Origin: Axinella damicornis
Lineage: Eukaryota; Porifera; Demospongiae; Axinellida; Axinellidae
Direction of reading: 5' to 3'
NCBI GenBank assembly: GCA_963931865.1
Contig: OZ007517.1
Coordinates: 3,228,164 to 3,292,163, forward strand
Length of the DNA stretch: 64,000 bases
Shown here: positions 40,601 through 53,800 of the stretch, piece by piece
Numbering within the stretch: position 1 is the stretch's first letter
Layout of the letters: every line of letters starts with the position of its first letter
Program-made: the position numbers and the translations under genes
The notes under the pieces: model-generated
What the model was told of the DNA's origin: nothing
The model's input: the letters and a program-made list of their open reading frames with translations, nothing else
Database searches by the model: none

Positions 40601-42090
40601 GGTAGAGCCAAGGTAGAGTCAGGTAGAGCCAAGGTAGAGAGTCAGGTAGAGTGAAGGTAGAGTCAGGTAAAGCCAAGGTAGAGTCGGGCAGAGCCAAGGT
40701 AGAGTCAGGTAGAGCCAAGGTAGAGTCAGGTAGAGTGAAGGTAGAGTCAGGTAGAACCAAGGTAGAGTCAGGTAGAGACAAGGTAGAGTCAAGGTAGAGT
40801 CAGGTAGAGTCAGGTAGAGTCCGGTAGAGCCAAGGTAGAGTCAGGTAGAGCCAAGGTAGAGTCAGGTAGAGCCAAGGTAGAGTCAGGTAGAGTGAAGGTA
40901 GAGTCAGGTAGAACCAAGGTAGAGTCTGGTAGAGACAAGGTAGAGTCAAGGTAAAGTCAGGTTGAGTCAGGTAGAGTCAGGTAGAGCCAAGGTAGAGTTA
41001 AGTAGAGCGAAGATAGAGTCAGGTAGAGCCAGGTAGAGCCAAGGTAGAGTCAGGTAGAGTGAAGGTAGAGTCAGGTAGAACCAAGGTAGAGTCGGGCAGA
41101 GCCAAGGTAGAGTCCGATAGAGCCAAGGTAGAGTCAGGTAGAGCCAAGGAAGAGTCAGGTAGAGCCAAGGTAGAGTCAGGTAGAGTGAAGGAAGAGTCAG
41201 GTAGAACCAAGGTAGAGTCTGGTAGAGACAAGGTAGAGTCAAGGTAGAGTCAGGTAGAGTCAGTTAGAGTCAGGTAGAGCCAAGGTAGAGTCAAGTAGAG
41301 CGAAGGTAGAGTCAGGTAGAGCCAGGTAGATCCCAGGTAGAGTCAGGTAGAGTGAAGGTAGAGTCAGGTAGAACCAAGGTAGAGTCGGGCAGAGCCAAGG
41401 TAGAGTCAGGTAGAGCCACAGTAGAGTCAGGTAGAGCCAGGTAGAGCCAAGGTAGACTCAAGTACAGCCATGCAAGGTAGAGTCAGGTAGAGTGAAGGTA
41501 GAGTCAGGTAGAGCCAAGGTAGAGTCAGGTAGAGTGAAGGTAGAGTCAGGGTAGAGACAAGGTAGAGTCAGGTAGAGTCAGGTAGAGTCAGGTAAAGTCA
41601 GATAGAGTCAGGTAGAGCCAAGGTAGAGTCAGGTAGAGCCAAGGTAGAGTCAGGTAGAGTGAAGGTAGAGTCAGGTAGAGCCAAGGTAGAGTCAGGCAGA
41701 GCCACGGTAGAGTCAGGTAGAGCCAAGGTAGAGTCAGGTAGAGCCAAGATAGAGTCAGGTAGAGCCAAGGTAGAGAGTCAGGTTGAGTGAAGGTAGAGTC
41801 AGGTAGAGCCAAGGTAGAGTCGGGCAGAGCCCAGGTAGAGTCAGGTAGAGCCAAGGTAGAGTCAGGTAGAGTGAAGGTAGAGTCAGGTAGAACCAAGGTA
41901 GAGACAAGGTAGAGTCAAGGTAGAGTCAGGTAGAGTCAGGTAGAGTCCGGTAGAGCCAAGGTAGAGTCAGGTAGAGCCAAGGTAAAGTCAGGTAGAGCCA
42001 AGGTAGAGTCAGGTAGAGTGAAGGTAGAGTCAGTAGAACCAAGGTAGGGTCTGGTAGAGACAAGGTAGAGTCAAGGTAGAGTCAGGTTGA
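34690..42090. repeat. 3.7-kb tandem duplication inside array 2
   Basis: The segment of about 34,690-38,390 is repeated at about 38,390-42,090. Rare markers correspond at a constant offset of 3,699 bp: aaccatga at 35,333 and 39,032, the gttggtgtccgg unit at about 35,900 and 39,600. After one 10-bp unit is lost near 37,330 the offset becomes 3,689 (cagtagaacc near 38,342 and 42,031). Only a handful of substitutions were seen in the parts compared, so the event is recent relative to the rest of the array. Confidence 0.9.
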
Positions 42091-42904
42091 GTCAGGTAGA
42101 GTCAGGTAGAGCCAAGGTAGAGTCAAGTAGAACGAAGGTAGAGTCAGGTAGAGCCAGGTAGAGCCAAGGTAGAGTAAGGTAGAGTGAAGGTAGAGTCAGG
42201 TAGAACCAAGGTAGAGTCGGGCAGAGCCAAGGTAGAGTCCGATAGAGCCAAGGTAGAGTCAGGTTGAGCCAAGGAAGAGTCAGGTAGAGCCAAGGTAGAG
42301 TCAGGTAGAGTGAAGGTAGAGTCAGGTAGAACCAAGGTAGAGTCTGGTAGAGACAAGGTAGAGTCAAGGTAGAGTCAGGTAGAGTCAGGTAGAGTCAGGT
42401 AGAGCCAAGGTAGAGTCAAGTAGAGCGAAGGTAGAGTCAGGTAGAGCCAGGTAGAGCCCAGGTAGAGTCAGGTAGAGTGAAGGTAAAGTCAGGTAGAACC
42501 AAGGTTGAGTCGGGCAGAGCCAAGGTAGAGTCAGGTAGAGCCACGGTAGAGTCAGGTAAAGCCAGGTAGAGCCAAGGTAGACTTAGGTAGAGCCATGCAA
42601 GGTAGAGTCAGGTAGAGTGAAGGTAGAGTCAGGTAGAGCCAAGGTAGAGTCAGGTAGAGTGAAGGTAGAGTCAGGGTAGAGACAAGGTAGAGTCAGGTAG
42701 AGTCAGGTAGAGTCAGGTAAAGTCAGATAGAGTCAGGTAGAGCCAAGGTAAAGTCAGGTAGAGCCAAGGTAGAGTCAGGTAGAGTGAAGGTAGAGTCAGG
42801 TAGAGCCAAGATAGAGTCGGGCAGAGCCAAGGTAGAGTCAGGTAGAGCCAAGGTAGAGTCAGGTAGAGTGAAGGTAGAGTCAGGTAGAACCAAGGTAGAG
42901 TCAG

Positions 42905-44778
42905 GTAGAGACAAGGTAGAGTCAAGGTAGAGTCAGGTAGAGTCAGGTAGAACCAAGGTAGAGTCAGGTAAAGTGAAGTAGAGTCAGGTAGAACCAAGGT
43001 AGAGTCAGGTAGAGACATGGTAGAGTCAAGGTAGAGTCAAGTAGATCGAAGGTAGAGTCAGGTAGAGCCAGGTAGAGTGCAGGTAGAGTCAGGTAGAGCC
43101 AAGGTAGAGTCATGTAGAGTTAGGTAGAACCAAGGTAGAGTCAGGTAGAGCGAAGGTAGAGTCAGGTAGAGCCAAGGTAGAGTCAGGCATAGCCAAGGTA
43201 GAGTCAGGTAGAGCCAAGGTAGAGTCAGGTAGAGTGAAGGTAGAGTCAGGTAGAACCAAGGTAGAGTCAGGTAGAGACAAGGTAGAGTCAAGGTAGAGTC
43301 AGGTAGAGTCAGGTAGAACCAAGGTAGAGTCAGGTAGAGCCAAGGTAGAGTCAGGTAGACCAAAGGTAGAGTCAGGTAGAGACAAGGTAGAGTCAAGGTA
43401 GAGTCAAGTAGATCGAAGGTAGAGTCAGGTAGAGCCAGGTAGAGTGCAGGTAGAGTCAGGTAGAGCCAAGGTAGAGTCATGTAGAGTTAGGTAGAACCAA
43501 GGTAGAGTCAGGTAGAGCAAAGGTAAAGTCAGGTAGAGCCAAGGTAGAGTCAGGTAGAGTGAAGGTAGAGTCAGGGTAGAGTCAGGTAGAGACAAGGTAG
43601 AGTCAAGGTAGAGTCAGGTAGAGTCAGGTAGAGCCAAGGTAGAGCCAAGGTAGAGTCAGGTAGAGTGAAGGTAGAGTCAGGTAGAACCAAGGTAGAGTTT
43701 AGCACAGCCAAGGTAGAGTCAGGTAGAGCCACGGTAGAGTCAGGTAGAGCCAGGAAGAGCCAAGGTAGAGTCAGGTAGAGCCATGCAAGGTAGAGTCAGG
43801 TAGAGTGAAGGTAGAGTCAGGTAGAGCCAAGGTAGAGTCAGGTAGAGACAAGGTAGAGTCAAGGTAGAGTCAGGTAGAGTCAGGTAGAACCAAGGTAGAG
43901 TCAGGTAAAGTGAAGTAGAGTCAGGTAGAACCAAGGTAGAGTCAGGTAGAGACATGGTAGAGTCAAGGTAGAGTCAAGTAGATCGAAGGTAGAGTCAGGT
44001 AGAGCCAGGTAGAGTGCAGGTAGAGTCAGGTAGAGCCAAGGTAGAGTCATGTAGAGTTAGGTAGAACCAAGGTAGAGTCAGGTAGAGCGAAGGTAGAGTC
44101 AGGTAGAGCCAAGGTAGAGTCAGGCATAGCCAAGGTAGAGTCAGGTAGAGCCAAGGTAGAGTCAGGTAGAGTGAAGGTAGAGTCAGGTAGAACCAAGGTA
44201 GAGTCAGGTAGAGACAAGGTAGAGTCAAGGTAGAGTCAGTTAGAGTCAGGTAGAACCAAGGTAGAGTCAGGTAGAGCCAAGGTAGAGTCAGGTAGACCAA
44301 AGGTAGAGTCAGGTAGAGACAAGGTAGAGTCAAGGTAGAGTCAAGTAGATCGAAGGTAGAGTCAGGTAGAGCCAGGTAGAGTGCAGGTAGAGTCAGGTAG
44401 AGCCAAGGTAGAGTCATGTAGAGTTAGGTAGAACCAAGGTAGAGTCAGGTAGAGCAAAGGTAAAGTCAGGTAGAGCCAAGGTAGAGTCAGGTAGAGTGAA
44501 GGTAGAGTCAGGGTAGAGTCAGGTAGAGACAAGGTAGAGTCAAGGTAGAGTCAGGTAGAGTCAGGTAGAGCCAAGGTAGAGCCAAGGTAGAGTCAGGTAG
44601 AGTGAAGGTAGAGTCAGGTAGAACCAAGGTAGAGTTTAGCACAGCCAAGGTAGAGTCAGGTAGAGCCACGGTAGAGTCAGGTAGAGCCAGGAAGAGCCAA
44701 GGTAGAGTCAGGTAGAGCCATGCAAGGTAGAGTCAGGTAGAGTGAAGGTAGAGTCAGGTAGAGCCAAGGTAGAGTCAG
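42905..44778. repeat. Tandem duplication of 937 bp
   Basis: Markers gtaaagtgaagtagag (about 42,968 and 43,905), gtagatcgaagg and agtttagcac (43,696 and 44,633) repeat with a spacing of 937 bp. The two copies are nearly identical. Confidence 0.85.
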
Positions 44779-47700
44779 GGAGAGTCAGGTAGAGTCAGGG
44801 AGAACCAAGGTAGAGTCAGGTAGAGCGAAGGTAGAGTAAGGTAGAGCCAAGGTAGAGTCAGGTAGAGTGAAGGTAGAGTCAGGGTAGAGTCAGGGTAGAG
44901 TCAGGTAGAGACAAGGTAGAGTCAAGGTAGAGTCAGGTAGAGTCAGGTAGAGCCAAGGAAGAGTCAGGTAGAGTGAAGGTAGAGTAAGGTAGAGCACAGG
45001 TAGAGTCGGGCAGAGCCAAGGTAGAGTCAGGTAGAGCCAAGGTAGAGTCAGGTAGAGTGAAGGTAGAGTCAGGTAGAACCGAGGTAGAGTCAGGTAGAGA
45101 CAAGGTAGAGTCAAGGTAGAGTCAGGTAGAGTCAGGTAGAACCAAGGTAGAGTCAGGTAGAGTGAAGTAGAGTCAGGTAGAACGAAGGTAGAGTCAGGTA
45201 GAGACATGGTAGAGTCAAGGTAGAGTCAAGTAGATCGAAGGTAGAGTCAGGTAGAGCCAGGTAGAGTGCAGGTAGAGTCAGGTAGAGCCAAGGTAGAGTC
45301 ATGTAGAGTTAGGTAGAACCAAGGTAGAGTCAGGTAGAGCGAAGGTAGAGTCAGGTAGAGCCAAGGTAGAGTCAGGTAGAGTGAAGGTAGAGTCAGGGTA
45401 GAGTCAGGTAGAGACAAGGTAGAGTCAAGGTAGAGTCAGGTAGAGTCAGGTAGAGCCAAGGTAGAGCCAAGGTAGAGTCAGGTAGAGTGAAGGTAGAGTC
45501 AGGTAGAGCCAAGGTAGAGTCGAGAAGAGACAAGGTAGAGTCAGGTAGAGCCAAGGTAGAGTCAGGTAGAGTGAAGGTTGAGTCAGGTAGAACCAAGGTA
45601 GAGTCAGGTAGAGACAAGGTAGAGTCAAGGTAGAGTCAGGTAGAGTCAGGTAGAGTCCGGTAGAGCCAAGGTAGAGTCAGGTAGAGCCAAGGTAGAGTCA
45701 GGTAGAGCCAAGGTAGAGTCAGGTAGAGACAAGGTAGAGTCAAGGTAGAGTCAAGTAGATCGAAGGTAGAGTCAGGTAGAGCCAGGTAGAGTGCAGGTAG
45801 AGTCAGGTAGAGCCAAGGTAGAGTCATGTAGAGTTAGGTAGAACCAAGGTAGAGTCAGGTAGAGCGAAGGTAGAGTCAGGTAGAGCCAAGGTAGAGTCAG
45901 GTAGAGTGAAGGTAGAGTCAGGGTAGAGTCAGGTAGAGACAAGGTGGAGTCAAGGTAGAGTCAGGTAGAGTCAGGTAGAGCCAAGGTAGAGCCAAGGTAG
46001 AGTCAGGTAGAGTGAAGGTAGAGTCAGGTAGAACCAAGGTAGAGTTTGGCACAGCCAAGGTAGAGTCAGGTAGAGCCACGGTAGAGTCAGGTAGAGCCAG
46101 GAAGAGCCAAGGTAGAGTCAGGTAGAGCCATGCAAGGTAGAGTCAGGTAGAGTGAAGGTAGAGTCAGGTAGAGCCAAGGTAGAGTCAGGTAGAGTCAGGT
46201 AGAGTCAGGTAGAACCAAGGTAGAGTCAGGTAGAGCGAAGGTAGAGTAAGGTAGAGCCAAGGTAGAGTCAGGTAGAGTGAAGGTAGAGTCAGGGTAGAGT
46301 CAGGGTAGAGTCAGGTAGAGACAAGGTAGAGTCAAGGTAGAGTCAGGTAGAGTCAGGTAGAGCCAAGGAAGAGTCAGGTAGAGTGAAGGTAGAGTAAGGT
46401 AGAGCACAGGTAGAGTCGGGCAGAGCCAAGGTAGAGTCAGGTAGAGCCAAGGTAGAGTCAGGTAGAGTGAAGGTAGAGTCAGGTAGAACCAAGGTAGAGT
46501 CAGGTAGAGACAAGGTAGAGTCAAGGTAGAGTCAGGTAGAGTCAGGTAGAACCAAGGTAGAGTCAGGTAGAGTGAAGTAGAGTCAGGTAGAACCAAGGTA
46601 GAGTCAGGTAGTGACATGGTAGAGTCAAGGTAGAGTCAAGTAGATCGAAGGTAGAGTCAGGTAGAGCCAGGTAGAGTGCAGGTAGAGTCAGGTACAGCCA
46701 AGGTAGAGTCATGTAGAGTTAGGTAGAACCAAGGTAGAGTCAGGTAGAGCGAAGGTAGAGTCAGGTAGAGCCAAGGTAGAGTCAGGTAGAGTGAAGGTAG
46801 AGTCAGGGTAGAGTCAGGTAGAGACAAGTTAGAGTCAAGGTAGAGTCTGGTAGAGTCAGGTAGAGCCAAGGTAGAGCCAAGGTAGAGTCAGGTAGAGTGA
46901 AGGTAGACTCAGGTAGAACCAAGGTAGAGTTGGGCACAGCCAAGGTAGAGTCAGGTAGAGCCACGGTAGAGTCAGGTAGAGCCAGGAAGAGCCAAGGTAG
47001 AGTCAGGTAGAGCCATGCGAGGTAGAGTCAGGTAGAGTGAAGGTAGAGTCAGGTAGAGCCAAGGTAGAGTCAGGTAGAGTCAGGTAGAGTCAGGTAGTAC
47101 CAAGGTAGAGTCAGGTAGAGCGAAGGTAGAGTAAGGTAGAGCCAAGGTAGAGTCAGGTAGAGTGAAGGTAAAGTCAGGGTAGAGTCAGGGTAGAGTCAGG
47201 TAGAGACAAGGTAGAGTCAAGGTAGAGTTAGGTACAGTCAGGTAGAGCCAAGGTAGAGCCAAGGTAGAGTCAGGTGGAGTGAAGGTAGAGTCAGGTAGAA
47301 CCAAGGTAGAGTCGGGCAGAGCCAAGGTAGAGTCAGGTAGAGCCACGGTAGACTCAGGTAGAGCCAGGAAGAGCCAAGGTAGAGTCAGGTAGAGCCTAGC
47401 AAGGTAGAGTCAGGTAGAGTGAAGGTAGAGTCAGGTAGAGCCAAGGTAGAGTCAGGTAGAGTCAGGTAGAGTCAGGTAGAACCAAGGTAGAGTCAGGTAG
47501 AGCGAAGGTAGAGTAAGGTAGAGCCAAGGTAGAGTCAGGTAGAGTGAAGGTAGAGTCAGGGTAGAGACAAGGTAGAGTCAGGTAGAGTCAGGTAAAGTCA
47601 GATAGAGTCAGGTAGAGCCAAGGTAGAGTCAGGTAGAGCCAAGGTAGAGTCAGGTAGAGTGAAGATAGAGTCAGGTAGAGCCAAGGTAGAGTCGAGCAGA

Positions 47701-48450
47701 GCCAAGGTAGAGTCAGGTAGAGCCAAGGTAGAGTCAGGTAGAGTGAAGGTTGAGTCAGGTAGAACCAAGGTAGAGTCAGGTAGAGACAAGGTAGAGTCAA
47801 GGTAGAGTCAGGTAGAGTCAGGTAGAGTCCGGTAGAGCCAAGGTAGAGTCAGGTAGAGCCAAGGTAGAGTCAGGTAGAGCCAAGGTAGAGTCAGGTAGAG
47901 ACAAGGTAAAGTCAAGGTAGAGTCAAGTAGATCGAAGGTAGAGTCAGGTAGAGCCAGGTAGAGTGCAGGTAGAGTCAGGTAGAGCCAAGGTAGAGTCATG
48001 TAGAGTTAGGTAGAACCAAGGTAGAGTGAGGTAGAGCGAAGGTAGAGTCAGGTAGAGCCAAGGTAGAGTCAGGTAGAGTGAAGGTAGAGTCAGGGTAGAG
48101 TCAGGTAGAGACAAGGTAGAGTCAAGGTAGAGTCAGGTAGAGTCAGGTAGAGCCAAGGTAGAGCCAAGGTAGAGTCAGGTAGAGTGAAGGGAGAGTCAGG
48201 TAGAACCAAGGTAGAGTTTGGCACTGCCAAGGTAGAGTCAGGTAGAGCCACGGTAGAGTCAGGTAGAGCCAGGAAGAGCCAAGGTAGAGTCAGGTAGAGC
48301 CATGAGAGGTAGAGTCAGGTAGAGTGAAGGTAGAGTCAGGTAGAGCCAAGGTAGAGTCATGTAGAGTTAGGTAGAACCAAGGTAGAGTCAGGTAGAGCGA
48401 AGGTAGAGTCAGGTAGAGCCAAGGTAGAGTCAGGTAGAGTGAAGGTAGAG

Positions 48451-50830
48451 TCAGGGTAGAGTCAGGTAGAGACAAGGTAGAGTCAAGGTAGAGTCAGGTA
48501 GAGTCAGGTAGAGCCAAGGTAGAGCCAAGGTAGAGTCATGTAGAGTTAGGTAGAACCAAGGTAGAGTCAGGTAGAGCGAAGGTAGAGTCAGGTAGAGCCA
48601 AGGTAGAGTCAGGTAGAGTGAAGGTAGAGTCAGGGTAGAGTCAGGTAGAGACAAGGTAGAGTCAAGGTAGAGTCAGGTAGAGTCAGGTAGAGCCAAGGTA
48701 GAGCCAAGGTAGAGTCAGGTAGAGTGAAGGTAGAGTCAGGTAGAACCAAGGTAGAGTTTGGCACAGCCAAGGTAGAGTCAGGTAGAGCCACGGTAGAGTC
48801 AGGTAGAGCCAGGAAGAGCCAAGGTAGAGTCAGGTAGAGCCATGCAAGGTAGAGTCAGGTAGAGTGAAGGTAGAGTCAGGTAGAGCCAAGGTAGAGTCAG
48901 GTAGAGTCAGGTAGAGTCAGGTAGAACCAAGGTAGAGTCAGGTAGAGCGAGGGTAGAGTAAGGTAGAGCCAAGGTAGAGTCAGGTAGAGTGAAGGTAGAG
49001 TCAGGGTAGAGTCCGGGTAGAGTCAGGTAGAGACAAGGTAGAGTCAAGGTAGAGTCAGGTAGAGTCAGGTAAAGCCAAGGAAGAGTCAGGTAGAGTGAAG
49101 GTAGAGTAAGGTAGAGCACAGGTAGAGTCGGGCAGAGCCAAGGTAGAGTCAGGTAGAGCCAAGGTAGAGTCAGGTAGAGTGAAGGTAGAGTCAGGTAGAA
49201 CCAAGGTAGAGTCAGGTAGAGACAAGGTAGAGTCAAGGTAGAGTCAGGTAGAGTCAGGTAGAACCAAGGTAGAGTCAGGTAGAGCCAAGGTAGAGTCAGG
49301 TAGAGTGAAGGTAGAGTCAGGTAGAACCAAGGTAGAGTCAGGTAGAGACAAGGTAGAGTCAAGGTAGAGTCAGGTAGAGTCAGGTAGAACCAAGGTAGAG
49401 TCAGGTAGAGTGAAGTAGAGTCAGGAAGAACCAAGGTAGAGTCAGGTAGAGACATGGTAGAGTCAAGGTAGAGTCAAGAAGATCGAAGGTAGAGTCAGGT
49501 AGAGCCAGGTAGAGTGCAGGTGGAGTCAGGTAGAGCCAAGGTAGAGTCATGTAGAGTTAGGTAGAACCAAGGTAGAGTCAGGTAGAGCGAAGGTAGAGTC
49601 AGGTAGAGCCAAGGTAGAGTCAGGTAGAGTGAAGGTAGAGTCAGGGTAGAGTCAGGTAGAGACAAGGTAGAGTCAAGGTAGAGTCAGGTAGAGTCAGGTA
49701 GAGCCAAGGTAGAGCCAAGGTAGAGTCATGTAGAGTTAGGTAGAACCAAGGTAGAGTCAAGTAGAGCGAAGGTAGAGTCAGGTAGAGCCAAGGTAGAGTC
49801 AGGTAGAGTGAAGGTAGAGTCAGGGTAGAGTCAGGTAGAGACAAGGTAGAGTCAAGGTAGAGTCAGGTAGAGTCAGGTAGAGCCAAGGTAGAGCCAAGGT
49901 AGAGTCAGGTAGAGTGAAGGTAGAGTCAGGTAGAACCAAGGTAGAGTTTGGCACAGCCAAGGTAGAGTCAGATAGAGCCACGGTAGAGTCAGGTAGAGCC
50001 AGGAAGAGCCAAGGTAGAGTCAGGTAGAGCCATGCAAGGTAGAGTCAGGTAGAGTGAAGGTAGAGTCAGGTAGAGCCAAGGTAGAGTCAGGTAGAGTCAG
50101 GTAGAGTCAGGTAGAACCAAGGTAGAGTCAGGTAGAGCGAAGGTAGAGTAAGGTAGAGCCAAGGTAGAGTCAGGTAGAGTGAAGGTAGAGTCAGGGTAGA
50201 GTCCGGGTAGAGTCAGGTAGAGACAAGGTAGAGTCAAGGTAGAGTCAGGTAGAGTCAGGTAAAGCCAAGGAAGAGTCAGGTAGAGTGAAGGTAGAGTAAG
50301 GTAGAGCACAGGTAGAGTCGGGCAGAGCCAAGGTAGAGTCAGGTAGAGCCAAGGTAGAGTCAGGTAGAGTGAAGGTAGAGTCAGGTAGAACCAAGGTAGA
50401 GTCAGGTAGAGACAAGGTAGAGTCAAGGTAGAGTCAGGTAGAGTCAGGTAGAACCAAGGTAGAGTCAGGTAGAGTGAAGTAGAGTCAGGTAGAACCAAGG
50501 TAGAGTCAGGTAGAGACATGGTAGAGTCAAGGTAGAGTCAAGTAGATCGAAGGTAGAGTCAGGTAGAGCCAGGTAGAGTGCAGGTAGAGTCAGGTAGAGC
50601 CAAGGTAGAGTCATGTAGAGTTAGGTAGAACCAAGGTAGAGTCAGGTAGAGCGAAGGTAGAGTCAGGTAGAGCCAAGGTAGAGTCAGGTAGAGTGAAGGT
50701 AGAGTCAGGGTAGAGTCAGGTAGAGACAAGGTAGAGTCAAGGTAGAGTCAGGTAGAGTCAGGTAGAGCCAAGGTAGAGCCAAGGTATAGTCAGGTAGAGT
50801 GAAGGTAGAGTCAGGTAGAACCAAGGTAGA
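48451..50830. repeat. Block duplication of about 1,190 bp
   Basis: The series beginning gtcagggtagagtcagg with gtcatgtagagttagg, agtttggcac and gtccgggtag units is repeated at an offset of 1,190 bp. One copy carries an extra block of about 126 bp near 49,270-49,390. Related blocks continue to about 53,300. Confidence 0.75.
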
Positions 50831-53800
50831 GTTTGGCACAGCCAAGGTAGAGTCAGGTAGAGCCACGGTAGAGTCAGGTAGAGCCAGGAAGAGCCAAGGT
50901 AGAGTGAGGTAGAGCCATGCAAGGTAGAGTCAGGTAGAGTGAAGGTAGAGTCAGGTAGAGCCAAGGTAGAGTCAGGTAGAGTCAGGTAGAGTCAGGTAGA
51001 ACCAAGGTAGAGTCAGGTAGAGCGAAGGTAGAGTAAGGTAGAGCCAAGGTAGAGTCAGGTAGAGTGAAGGTAGAGTAATGGTAGAGTCAGGGTAGAGTCA
51101 GGTAGAGACAAGGTAGAGTCAAGGTAGAGTCAGGTAGAGTCAGGTAAAGCCAAGGAAGAGTCAGGTAGAGTGAAGGTAGAGTAAGGTAGAGCACAGGTAG
51201 AGTCGGGCAGAGCCAAGGTAGAGTCAGGTAGAGCCAAGGTAGAGTCAGGTAGAGTGAAGGTGGAGTCAGGTAGAACCAAGGTAGAGTCAGGTAGAGATAA
51301 GGTAGAGTCAAGGTAGAGTCAGGTAGAGTCAGGTAGAACCAAGGTAGAGTCAGGTAGAGCCAAGGTAGAGTCAGGTAGAGTGAAGGTAGAGTCAGGTAGA
51401 ACCAAGGTAGAGTCAGGTAGAGACAAGGTAGAGTCAAGGTAGAGTCAGGTAGAGTCAGGTAGAACCAAGGTAGAGTCAGGTAGAGTGAAGTAGAGTCAGG
51501 AAGAACCAAGGTAGAGTCAGGTAGAGACATGGTAGAGTCAAGGTAGAGTCAAGAAGATCGAAGGTAGAGTCAGGTAGAGCCAGGTAGAGTGCAGGTAGAG
51601 TAAGGTAGAGCCAAGGTAGAGTCATGTAGAGTTAGGTAGAACCAAGGTAGAGTCAGGTAGAGCGAAGGTAGAGTCAGGTAGAGCCAAGGTAGAGTCAGGT
51701 AGAGTGAAGGTAGAGTCAGGGTAGAGTCAGGTAGAGACAAGGTAGAGTCAAGGTAGAGTCAGGTAGAGTCAGGTAGAGCCAAGGTAGAGCCAAGGTAGAG
51801 TCATGTAGAGTTAGGTAGAACCAAGGTAGAGTCAGGTAGAGCGAAGGTAGAGTCAGGTAGAGCCAAGGTAGAGTCAGGTAGAGTGAAGGTAGAGTCAGGG
51901 TAGAGTCAGGTAGAGACAAGGTAGAGTCAAGGTAGAGTCAGGTAGAGTCAGGTAGAGTCCGGTAGAGCCAAGGTAGAGTCAGGTAGAGCCAAGGTAGAGT
52001 CAGGTAGAGCCAAGGTAGAGTCAGGTAAAGACAAGGTAGAGTCAAGGTAGAGTCAAGTAGATCGAAGGTAGAGTCAGGTAGAGCCAGGTAGAGTGCAGGT
52101 AGAGTCAGGTAGAGCCAAGGTAGAGTCATGTAGAGTTAGGTAGAACCAAGGTAGAGTCAGGTAGAGCGAAGGTAGAGTCAGGTAGAGCCAAGGTAGAGTC
52201 AGGTAGAGTGAAGGTAGAGTCAGGGTAGAGTCAGGTAGAGACAAGGTAGAGTCAAGGTAGAGTCAGGTAGAGTCAGGTAGAGCCAAGGTAGAGCCAAGGT
52301 AGAGTCAGGTAGAGTGAAGGTAGAGTCAGGTAGAACCAAGGTAGAGTTTGGCACAGCCAAGGTAGAGTCAGGTAGAGCCACGGTAGAGTCAGGTAGAGCC
52401 AGGAAGAGCCAAGGTAGAGTCAGGTAGAGCCATGCAAGGTAGAGTCAGGTAGAGTGAAGGTAGAGTCAGGTAGAGCCAAGGTAGAGTCAGGTAGAGTCAG
52501 GTAGAGTCAGGTAGAACCAAGGTAGAGTCAGGTAGAGCGAAGGTAGAGTAAGGTAGAGCCAAGGTAGAGTCAGGTAGAGTGAAGGTAGAGTCAGGGTAGA
52601 GTCAGGGTAGAGTCAGGTAGAGACAAGGTAGAGTCAAGGTAGAGTCAGGTAGAGTCAGGTAGAGCCAAGGAAGAGTCAGGTAGAGTGAAGGTATAGTAAG
52701 GTAGAGCACAGGTAGAGTCGGGCAGAGCCAAGGTAGAGTCAGGTAGAGACAAGGTAGAGTCAGGTAGAGTGAAGGTAGAGTCAGGTAGAACCAAGGTAGA
52801 GTCAGGTAGAGACAAGGTAGAGTCAAGGTAGAGTCAGGTAGAGTCAGGTAGAACCAAGGTAGAGTCAGGTAGAGTGAAGTAGAGTCAGGTAGAACCAAGG
52901 TAGAGTCAGGTAGAGACATGGTAGAGTCAAGGTAGAATCAAGTAGATCGAAGGTAGAGTCAGGTAGAGCCAGGTAGAGTGCAGGTAGAGTCAGGTAGAGC
53001 CAAGGTAGAGTCATGTAGAGTTAGGTAGAACCAAGGTAGAGTCAGGTAGAGCGAAGGTAGAGTCAGGTAGAGCCAAGGTAGAGTCAGGTAGAGTGAAGGT
53101 AGAGTCAGGGTAGAGTCAGGTAGAGACAAGGTAGAGTCAAGGTAGAGTCAGGTAGAGTCAGGTAGAGCCAAAGTAGAGCCAAGGTAGAGTCAGGTAGAGT
53201 GAAGGTAGACTCAGGTAGAACCAAGGTAGAGTTGGGCACAGCCAAGGTAGAGTCAGGTAGAGCCACGGTAAAGTCAGGTAGAGCCAGGAAAACCAAGGTA
53301 GAGTCAGGTAGAGCCATGCGAGGTAGAGTCAGGTAGAGTGAAGGTAGAGTCAGGTAGAGCCAAGGTAGAGTCAGGTAGAGTCAGGTAGAGTCATGTAGTA
53401 CCAAGGTAGAGTCAGGTAGAGCGAAGGTAGAGTAAGGTAGAGCTAAGGTAGAGTCAGGTAGAGTCAGGTAGAGCCAAGGTACAGTCAGGTAGAGACAAGG
53501 TAGAGTCAAGGTAGAGTCAGGTAGAGTCAGGTAGAGTCCGGTAGAGCCAAGGTAGAGTCAGGTAGAGCCAAGGTAGAGTCAGGTAGAGCCAAGGTAGAGT
53601 CAGGTAGAGACAAGGTAGAGTCAAGGTAGAGTCAAGTAGATCGAAGGTAGAGTCAGGTAGAGCCAGGTAGAGTGCAGGTAGAGTCAGGTAGAGCCAAGGT
53701 AGAGTCATGTAGAGTTAGGTAGAACCAAGGTAGAGTCAGGTAGAGCGAAGGTAGAGTCAGGTAGAGCCAAGGTAGAGTCAGGTAGAGTGAAGGTAGAGTC

